A DNA stretch of 64,000 bases from Erginobacter sp964587835 (lineage in GTDB: Bacteria > Auribacterota > Erginobacteria > Erginobacterales > Erginobacteraceae). How positions within the stretch are numbered: position 1 is the stretch's first letter; every line of letters starts with the position of its first letter. Where the stretch lies: contig CAZPMN010000011.1 of assembly GCA_964587835.1 (NCBI GenBank), positions 1-64,000 of the forward strand, in the 5' to 3' direction. This document shows positions 58,135 to 64,000 of this stretch, piece after piece. The notes under the pieces are model-generated. The model searched no databases. It was not told where the DNA came from and saw only the letters and a list, made by a program, of their open reading frames with translations. The position numbers were made by a program, and so were the translations under genes.

Positions 58135-60945
58135 ATGCAGGATAAGGCCCCCAAATCCCGTATCCTCCGCCTTCTCCTCGGCCTGGTCCGCTGGTGCTTC
58201 CGGCTGATCCTGGCGGTGATCATCCTCGCCGCGGTGATCCTGACGGTGGTCCAGACCCCGCCCGGAAAGATTTTGCTTGCCCGCCTCGTCAGCTACCTGG
58301 CCTCCACCCCGACCCACCCGATCCGTTTCCGGCGGCTCTCCGGGGTCATCCCTTTCCGGGTTCGTCTGGGCGAGATCCGTTTCAGCGATCCCGGCGGCGA
58401 CTGGCTGGTGATCGAAGACGCCCGGGTCCGGTTCCATAACCTGAAGATCATTGCCGGGAGCCTTTCGGCCCGGCAGGTGGAGGTGGAACGGGTCGTCTGG
58501 CACCGGCTCCCCTCCGTTGACGGTGATGATCCCCCCGGAGAGGGCGCGGCCGGCGGGGGAGGGGGGGACGAGGAAAGCTTCACTCCCGCCTGGATCCCCT
58601 CCTTCACGGTCGACCGTCTCCTGGTTCGGAAGGCGGTGGCGGCCGAATCTCTCTTCGGCCGCCGGGTGGAGGCCGCGATCGAGGGCAAGGTCGCCAACAG
58701 CGTCACCGATGGTCCCCGGGCGGAGCTGGTGATCACCCCGTTCTGGCGGATTAACGAGCAGCTGACCGTCTCCGCGGCCTCCGCCGCCGACCTCTCCCAC
58801 CTGGCGGTCGAGCTGAAGCTCGACGAGCAGGAAGGCGGAGAGCTCTCCTCGATCATCCTCCCCGGCGCCACCGGCCCGCTCGTCTTCCGGTTCCGGGCCG
58901 CCGGGCCCTGGGAGGGAGTGAAAACCGTCTTCAGCCTCCGGGACCCGGCCCGCTACGAGGTCAACGGGAATCTCGTCCTCGACCTCGACCGCATCCTCCT
59001 CCAGGGTGATCTGACCGGGCGGGTGGAGGAGCCTCCCTTCCCGGGCTGGAAGGGTGAGGGCGAACTGACCGCCCGTTTCACCGCCGGTCCGGCCGGGCAG
59101 AACCTCTCCGCCCAGCTGGAAGCGAATGGTCTCGCCGGCCCCTTTTTGGAGCTCAGCCACGGCCGGATCACGGCCGAGCTCGCCGACCTCTTCGGCGCGG
59201 TCCGGGGGGGGGTGGCGGTGGAGGCGTCGGGGGCGCACCTCCCTCCCTCGGGGGAGAACGACCCCGACCCCGGCGACCTCTTCAGCCGCCTGACCGGCCG
59301 GCTTGCGCTCCACAGCGCCGAAGAAGTGCCCGGGGCCGACCTCGCCCTGTGTTTGGAGGATTTTTCCATCCCCGGCCTCCTCCTCCACCCGCAGGAGATC
59401 CGGACCCTCAACCTCAAGGGGCGCCTGGCCGCCGACCGGATGGATCTCGATCTCAGGGGGCAAGGGGACCGGGGATTCTCGCTGGAGGCCGATCTGGCCG
59501 CCGGTGTCAGTTTCGCCACCGACCCCTTCTCCCTGGAACTCCCCCCCACCGGGAAGCTGGAAGGCACGCTCTCGGCCTCGGTCGACCTCTCCTTCTTCAA
59601 CAACCTGCTCGCCCTCTCCCGCCAGACCCTGGGCGGGGTGGTGGAGGTGAATCTCACTCTGGACGGCGTCCTGGGCGCCCCCCGCCCCACGGGGGTGATC
59701 ACGGTCCGGGACGGCGAGTACCAGAATCTCAACACCGGCACTCTGATCTACGGGGGGAACGGTCGGGTCCGGTTCTCGGGCGACCGGCTGGTCGTGGAGG
59801 AGTTCTCCGCCCGGACCCCCGCTCCGGCCCAGCCCCTCCTCTTCGGCTGGACCCGGTATATCCCCGGGATCCGGTTCACCCCCCTGGTCGACCGGGACCG
59901 GGAGATCACCGGCGAGGGGCGGATAACCCTCTCCGGCTGGACCCGGCTTTACCCCCACCGGGGCTGGCCTTCTTCCTATACCCTCATTCTCACCGACGCG
60001 CTCCTGGTTGATTCCGACATCGTCACTGCGGTCGTCTCCGGCCGCCTCAACCTCATCGGCTCCCGCCGGGACAGCAGCCTCAAGGGGGTCCTGGCCCTCC
60101 GCCGCGCCGAGGGGAGGATCCCATCCCGGCTCGCTCCCGCCATCAGGGAGATCGAAGTGATCGAGATCAACAAGCCGGGAGAGAAGGAAGAGCTTCCCCC
60201 TCCCGTCCGCTCTCGCCCCTGGCTGGGGAAGATGGCCCTCGACCTGAAGCTGACCGCACCCAACAACGTGCTGATCAAGGGCCGGGGCCTCGATTCGGAG
60301 TGGCGGGCCTCCGTCGACGTGACCGGCACCGCCGCCAACCCCAAAATCCGGGGCGGGCTTAACCTGGTCGACGGGATCTTCATCTTTATGGGCGAGGAGA
60401 TGGAGCTGGAGGAGGGCTCCGTGATGATGGACGGAGGTTATCCCCCCGACCCCCAGCTCAAGATCACCGCCCGGGCCGACCGGGCCGACATCTCGATGAC
60501 CCTGCAGCTGGTCGGGAAGGCCAGTCAGCCCAAGGTGGATCTCTCCTCCCAGCCGCCCTATCCCGACGACGAAATCCTCGCCCGGCTCCTCTACGGCCGC
60601 CCCGTCTCCCAGCTCAGCGGGGTCCAGGCGATCCAGCTGGCCAACGGCCTGCGGGTTCTCCAGGGCCGGGCCGACTTTGTCGATCTCCTCTACCGATGGA
60701 CCTCCTTTCTCGGGAACGTCCAGGTCGACGTTACCGACCTCGAGGGTACCGGCGACCAGACCGCGGTCCGGGTCCGCTGGTCGCTGAGCCGGAACTTCTA
60801 CATCGAGAACCAGCGTTCGATCGAATCCCCCGACAACCTCTTTCTCGCCCGTTGGGAGATGATCAAGAACCTCGAATTGCGGCTCCAGTCCGGCTACAGC
60901 CTCCTCGGCGACGCCGCCTTCCTCCACTGGCAGATGAATTACTAG
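58135..60945 (+). CDS. tamB: TamB-like translocation/assembly module protein
   Basis: 936 residues. N-terminal transmembrane anchor (CFRLILAVIILAAVILTVVQTP, about 20-42), then many amphipathic beta-strand repeats typical of the TamB/AsmA-like beta-groove, with RFRRLSGVIPFRVRLGEIRFSD near the start. The DUF490 C-terminus shows RGLDSEWRASVDVTGTAANPKIRGGLNLVDG, FMGEEMELEEGSVMMDG, PDDEILARLLYGRPVSQL and YIENQRSIESPDN. It bridges inner and outer membranes. Shorter than E. coli TamB (~1260). ATG six bases after an in-frame stop; weak ribosome site. Confidence 0.92.
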   Translation: MQDKAPKSRILRLLLGLVRWCFRLILAVIILAAVILTVVQTPPGKILLARLVSYLASTPTHPIRFRRLSGVIPFRVRLGEIRFSDPGGDWLVIEDARVRFHNLKIIAGSLSARQVEVERVVWHRLPSVDGDDPPGEGAAGGGGGDEESFTPAWIPSFTVDRLLVRKAVAAESLFGRRVEAAIEGKVANSVTDGPRAELVITPFWRINEQLTVSAASAADLSHLAVELKLDEQEGGELSSIILPGATGPLVFRFRAAGPWEGVKTVFSLRDPARYEVNGNLVLDLDRILLQGDLTGRVEEPPFPGWKGEGELTARFTAGPAGQNLSAQLEANGLAGPFLELSHGRITAELADLFGAVRGGVAVEASGAHLPPSGENDPDPGDLFSRLTGRLALHSAEEVPGADLALCLEDFSIPGLLLHPQEIRTLNLKGRLAADRMDLDLRGQGDRGFSLEADLAAGVSFATDPFSLELPPTGKLEGTLSASVDLSFFNNLLALSRQTLGGVVEVNLTLDGVLGAPRPTGVITVRDGEYQNLNTGTLIYGGNGRVRFSGDRLVVEEFSARTPAPAQPLLFGWTRYIPGIRFTPLVDRDREITGEGRITLSGWTRLYPHRGWPSSYTLILTDALLVDSDIVTAVVSGRLNLIGSRRDSSLKGVLALRRAEGRIPSRLAPAIREIEVIEINKPGEKEELPPPVRSRPWLGKMALDLKLTAPNNVLIKGRGLDSEWRASVDVTGTAANPKIRGGLNLVDGIFIFMGEEMELEEGSVMMDGGYPPDPQLKITARADRADISMTLQLVGKASQPKVDLSSQPPYPDDEILARLLYGRPVSQLSGVQAIQLANGLRVLQGRADFVDLLYRWTSFLGNVQVDVTDLEGTGDQTAVRVRWSLSRNFYIENQRSIESPDNLFLARWEMIKNLELRLQSGYSLLGDAAFLHWQMNY

Positions 60946-60953
60946 TAAGCGGG

Positions 60954-61058
60954 CGCTATGCCCTCTGCGCTATGCCCTATGCGCTATGCGCTCTGCTTAC
61001 CGCTTACTGCTCACCGCTCACTGCTTACTGATTACTGCTTACCGCTTACCGATTTCCC
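60954..61058. repeat. fifteen-unit degenerate heptamer array
   Basis: Exactly 105 bases = 15 x 7: GCGCTAT, GCCCTCT, GCGCTAT, GCCCTAT, GCGCTAT, GCGCTCT, GCTTACC, GCTTACT, GCTCACC, GCTCACT, GCTTACT, GATTACT, GCTTACC, GCTTACC, GATTTCC. Two unit families (GCGCTAT-like and GCTTACT-like) are joined in phase. It begins nine bases after the tamB stop. Confidence 0.9.
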
Positions 61059-61124
61059 TTCCCCCTCCCTCCGGCCGATGCTACACTGGGGAAGTTAATT
61101 TCGACTAAACAGGAGATCATTCCC

Positions 61125-61949
61125 ATGAAAATTCCGGCACCGGTCAAGGTGTCCCAGGACCAGGTCACCTTCGGCGTCGACGAGATCGAGCCCATCCTCC
61201 AGGCTCCGCCGATGGGTGTAGAGCCCTTCGCCCCGCGTTCGGTCGTCCTCACCAACCGCGCCGGCGAGACCAAGACAATGCTCATCCGTCCAGCCCGGCG
61301 GGAGGAGGCTTCCGACCTGCTCGGTTACATCTCCCGGCGCTTCCTGACCACGGAGAATCTCGACCAAGTCCCCGACTTCTACGACATTGTCGGGGCCCGG
61401 GTCTACGCCGAGATTCTCGGCTGGTACCGGGCCCGGCTCAAGGATCCCTACACCCTCCTCGGCCTCAGCGCCGGCGAGCTGACCGGTTTCGCCAACGGTC
61501 GGCTGATGAACGAGCAGATCAACATCAGCCTCCACACCCTGGCCTTCGACCGGGGATTCCGGGCCGGGGCGGCGATGTACTACGCCAAGTGCCAGTACTG
61601 CTTTGAGGACCTCGGTCAGGACGAGTTCTGGTCGACCTTTGAGAGCTACAACGGCTGGAAACTCTGGGGGGTGGGGATGGCCCAGCCCTCCTACCCCTGG
61701 CCAGATCTCCAGCACGAGCTGGGCGGCGGCCGGGTTTACTACCTGACCCGGAAGTACTGGGAGATGACCGCCCGCGACTACCTGGCCGAAAATTACGGGA
61801 TCCGGATCGAACGGGAGGTTCCTCGCCGGCTGCTGGAGGAGAACGAGACTCTTCGTCTCCCCCCGCTCCCCGAGCCGGAGACCGCTCCCCCCGAGCCGAA
61901 GCTCCTCCTCCCCCCGGCCGATCAATCCCGGGTCGGCGGGGAGAAGTAG
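61125..61949 (+). CDS. unrecognised protein, possible GNAT fold
   Basis: 274 residues; I do not recognise the family. Residues about 50-130 (TKTMLIRPARREEASDLLGYI, YTLLGLSAGELTGFANGRL) and 150-230 (AAMYYAKCQYCFEDLGQDEFW, GGGRVYYLTRKYWEMTARDYL) have the spacing of strands and helices in GNAT acetyltransferases, but the acetyl-CoA loop R/Q-x-x-G-x-G/A is not visible. The C-terminus is Pro-rich (PPLPEPETAPPEPKLLLPP). Good AGGAG site. Confidence 0.5.
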   Translation: MKIPAPVKVSQDQVTFGVDEIEPILQAPPMGVEPFAPRSVVLTNRAGETKTMLIRPARREEASDLLGYISRRFLTTENLDQVPDFYDIVGARVYAEILGWYRARLKDPYTLLGLSAGELTGFANGRLMNEQINISLHTLAFDRGFRAGAAMYYAKCQYCFEDLGQDEFWSTFESYNGWKLWGVGMAQPSYPWPDLQHELGGGRVYYLTRKYWEMTARDYLAENYGIRIEREVPRRLLEENETLRLPPLPEPETAPPEPKLLLPPADQSRVGGEK

Positions 61950-62105
61950 ACGGCCCGCCCGCGGCCGAAGATTTCCGGGAGACTCCGGCTGGTTGCTCAA
62001 TCTCAGGAAGGCGAGTGGATGGAGATCCTGGCGTGAAGTGATTTCGGCCCGAATTAACCGAGTTGTACCAGAGCAGAAATAGATACCTGGTAGGGTAAAA
62101 ATAGT

Positions 62106-62522
62106 ATGAGGATAGTTAAGGAATTCAAGGAATTCGCGCTGCGGGGCAACGTCCTGGATATGGCGGTCGGCATCATCATCGGCGTCGCCTTCGGCAAGAT
62201 CGTCTCCTCGTTCGTCGCCGATGTGATTATGCCTCCGCTCGGGCTCCTGATTGGGAACGTCGATTTCTCCGATCTCGCTATCACCCTGAAAGCCGCCACG
62301 GTGGACGCGGCGGGGGAGCCGGTAGCCGCGGTGACCCTCGGCTATGGGATGTTCATTCAGTCCGTGGTCGACTTCGTGATCATCGCCGCCGCCATTTTTA
62401 TGGTGATCAAGGGGATGAACTCGCTGAAGAAGAAGGAAGAGGCGGCCCCCGAAGCCCCCCCGGAGCCGACCAAGGAGGAGACTCTCCTCACCGAGATCCG
62501 CGACATCCTCCAGCGCAAGTAA
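62106..62522 (+). CDS. mscL: large-conductance mechanosensitive channel
   Basis: 138 residues. N-terminal amphipathic helix MRIVKEFKEFALRGNVLDMAV, TM1 with the pore AVGIIIGVAFGKIVSSFVADV, MPPLGLLIG, periplasmic loop, TM2 SVVDFVIIAAAIFMVIKGMN and a Glu-rich cytosolic helix with the terminal LLTEIRDILQ signature. Releases solutes under hypo-osmotic shock. A GC-rich hairpin follows the stop codon. Confidence 0.97.
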   Translation: MRIVKEFKEFALRGNVLDMAVGIIIGVAFGKIVSSFVADVIMPPLGLLIGNVDFSDLAITLKAATVDAAGEPVAAVTLGYGMFIQSVVDFVIIAAAIFMVIKGMNSLKKKEEAAPEAPPEPTKEETLLTEIRDILQRK

Positions 62523-62535
62523 ACCGCTACTCTCT

Positions 62536-62565
62536 CGCCCCCCCTCCCCCCCGGGGAGGGGGGCG
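62536..62565 (+). terminator. putative terminator hairpin after mscL
   Basis: Very GC-rich inverted repeat (CGCCCCCCC...TCCCC and GGGGAGGGGGGCG). The following bases are G-rich then TTTCGG, with T-runs only later (62588-62593), so intrinsic termination is only likely. Confidence 0.4.
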
Positions 62566-62618
62566 GGGGTTTCGGTTCGGCGTTAGCTTTTTTCAGGCGC
62601 TATGCGTCCCTTCCCCAG

Positions 62619-62716
62619 GCGCTCTGCGCTTTGTGTCCCTTCCTCCATCCCCCGTCACCTGTCAACTGTCACCCGTCACCCGTCACCCGTCACCCGTCAC
62701 CCGTCACCCGTCCGGC
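62619..62716. repeat. fourteen-unit heptamer array (GTCACCC type)
   Basis: GCGCTCT, GCGCTTT, GTGTCCC, TTCCTCC, ATCCCCC, GTCACCT, GTCAACT, six GTCACCC and GTCCGGC, all in phase (98 bases). It lies directly in front of the ABC ATPase gene and ends seven bases before its ATG. Confidence 0.85.
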
Positions 62717-62722
62717 AATCCG

Positions 62723-63532
62723 ATGGAAGGCCATCCCTCCCAGCAGAAACCAATCCTCGAACTCCGCGGGGTCAGCCTCCGCCGCGGCGAGGTAACCATC
62801 CTTGGGGGGATCGACTGGCGGATCGGGACGGGCGAGCACTGGGCCCTGCTGGGGGCGAACGGAGCCGGCAAGACCACCCTCCTCAAGGTGATCACCGGCT
62901 ACGAGTGGCCCGGTCGGGGTGAGGTCCGGGTTTTGGGGCGGAGATACGGCTCCTGCGATCTGGGGCTGCTCCGGAAAAAGATCGGACTGGTCAGCCACGC
63001 CCTGGAAGAGCGCCTCCGGCCCCGCGAGACCGCCCTGGAGACCGTACTCTCCGGCTTTGACGCCTCTTTCGGGGTCTACCGGGATTTCTCCGGGGAGGAA
63101 CTCGCCGCCGCCCGCCGGGCCCTGGACTCGGTGGGCTGCTCCGGGATCGAAAAGAGGGCGACCGGGAATCTCTCTCAAGGGGAGAAGCAGAGGCTGATCC
63201 TGGCCCGGGCCCTGGTAGTCCGCCCCCGGCTCCTCATCCTCGACGAGCCCTGTATCGGTCTCGATCCCGCCGCCCGGGAGGACTTCCTCCAGGGCCTGGG
63301 GACACTCGCCGCCGGTCAGGACCCGCCCGCCATCTGTCTCGTCACCCACCACGTCGAGGAGATCGGGACCTTCATCAACCGGGTCCTCCTCCTCGACTCC
63401 GGCCGGGTCCTGGCCGCCGGCCCGCCGGAAGAGGTGATGACCTCCGATCTGATCAGCCGCGCCTTTGCCCATCCCTTCCAGATCCACCGCCGTTCCGACC
63501 GTTGGAACTTAATCCCCGTTCCTGGTTACTGA
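62723..63532 (+). CDS. lone ABC-type ATPase (ModF/PhrA-like)
   Basis: 269 residues from the ATG at 62723; longer starts would translate the heptamer array. Walker A LLGANGAGKTT (43-53), Q-loop VSHAL, signature LSQGE (150-154), Walker B LDEPCIGLD (173-181) and H-loop VTHHVEEI. One ATPase domain only, no permease or binding protein nearby. Similar to the ModF/COG1119 group, whose function is unclear, so the substrate cannot be named. Confidence 0.85.
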   Translation: MEGHPSQQKPILELRGVSLRRGEVTILGGIDWRIGTGEHWALLGANGAGKTTLLKVITGYEWPGRGEVRVLGRRYGSCDLGLLRKKIGLVSHALEERLRPRETALETVLSGFDASFGVYRDFSGEELAAARRALDSVGCSGIEKRATGNLSQGEKQRLILARALVVRPRLLILDEPCIGLDPAAREDFLQGLGTLAAGQDPPAICLVTHHVEEIGTFINRVLLLDSGRVLAAGPPEEVMTSDLISRAFAHPFQIHRRSDRWNLIPVPGY

Positions 63533-64000
63533 TTACTTTCCGCTATCTACTGCCCGGACAGAACAACCGCGAATTTTCACGCTTGTGCACCGGAGCACTT
63601 CAGCGCGCAGGCCCGGATCTCCACAAATCTTTGCCCCCCGCCTCGGCCTCTTTTTATCCACTAATTACACCAATTAACTCTAATTAATTCCCCCGCCTCA
63701 CCCCCTTGTCCCGTCCTGCTTACTGTCTTCTCCCCCCTCCTCGCCCCCTTTTTTGACAGAATAACCCGCCTCCGTTAAAACTGCGGCGAGCAGGCAGGAT
63801 CAACAGGATAGATTGGGGAATAGGGAATAGTAATCGGTAATCAGTAATCGGTAATCGGTATGGACTGCTAACTGTTCACTGCTTATCGTAGCGAAGCAAA
63901 GATACCGAACTGCCTCTTCGGGACCGCTCACTGCTTACTGCTTACTATTTCCCCCCCAGGCGCTATGCGCTCTGCTTCCCTTTCAAGCAAAGCGATACAA
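63533..64000. other. gene-free window end with heptamer arrays
   Basis: 468 bases without a convincing gene. Contains CCACTAATTACACCAATTAA-like repeat (63659-63678), a heptamer tract of AGTAATC/GGTAATC type (about 63822-63887) and a further one of GCTCACT/GCTTACT and GCGCTAT/GCGCTCT type (about 63923-63983). Confidence 0.7.

Noticed and set aside
58072..60927. 951-codon minus-strand open frame opposite tamB
   Set aside because: Complete overlap with a convincing plus-strand gene; composition is Gly/Pro/Glu/Asp/Val-rich as expected for the complement of GC-rich codons, and there is no motif or promoter.
60954..61058. CRISPR or simple microsatellite
   Set aside because: Unit length 7 with changing sequence; no spacer structure and not a mononucleotide or uniform repeat.

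Overview
The window is a 64 kb piece of a GC-rich bacterial chromosome with short intergenic gaps and no rRNA, phage or full-length transposase genes. The organism looks like a diderm anaerobe or microaerophile from a lineage I cannot name. A TamA/TamB pair implies an outer membrane. Hybrid cluster protein, 1Fe superoxide reductase, desulforedoxin, an A-type flavodiiron protein, a broken rubrerythrin and a broken 2-oxoacid:ferredoxin oxidoreductase point to anaerobic metabolism with O2/NO detoxification. The mixture of intact genes, genes fused across deletions and many dispersed repeats would also fit a metagenome-assembled genome.

Layout. 0.1-4.9 kb: fumarase class I beta subunit, corrinoid adenosyltransferase, ilvC, a putative lipoprotein, a LOG-like protein and a membrane-anchored SNase-like protein. 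4.9-5.1 kb: an initiator tRNA with promoter and terminator. 5.2-9.0 kb: glycerate-kinase-like kinase, macro domain protein, a membrane protein and a RecB-like nuclease bracketed by short direct repeats. 9.0-14.6 kb (minus): UV endonuclease, SLC13/RCK permease, cytidine deaminase, YyaL-like protein. 14.7-16.0 kb: two toxin-antitoxin pairs (BrnTA and RHH/PIN). 16.1-20.2 kb (minus): a nitrosative-stress operon (Rrf2 regulator, Fe-S protein, zinc-ribbon protein, cupin, Hcp) interrupted by tandem repeats. 20.3-32.5 kb (minus): NAD salvage, RCK membrane protein, GalT-like, baeRF-like, a deleted Fpg, phosphoribosyltransferase, ligA-polX, DUF72 and TreT. 33.1-36.4 kb: PLD-VTT fusion, EEP phosphatase, membrane protein. 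36.6-42.5 kb: SufC-SufB, desulforedoxin, rubrerythrin/ChaB fusion remnant, small stress proteins, SDR, rhodanese. 42.6-48.1 kb (minus): CopB, MBL-rhodanese, degraded KorA/KorB. 48.4-53.7 kb: two-component genes, PEBP-like, PfpI-like, lactate dehydrogenase. 53.8-56.0 kb: superoxide reductase, ferritin-like protein, flavodiiron protein. 56.0-63.5 kb: tamA-tamB, an unrecognised gene, mscL and a lone ABC ATPase.

The most unusual content is in the repeats. Period-7 arrays of degenerate heptamers lie at gene 3' ends and in several cases contain the stop codon. MITE-like elements carry inverted termini, and one has a clear 8-bp target duplication inside a ribosome binding site. A pair of ~286-bp hairpin-ended elements shows compensatory base changes. 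Three gene fusions or internal deletions (Fpg, rubrerythrin-ChaB, KorA-KorB) lie within 22 kb; they are either real decay or an assembly problem and should be checked against reads before interpretation.
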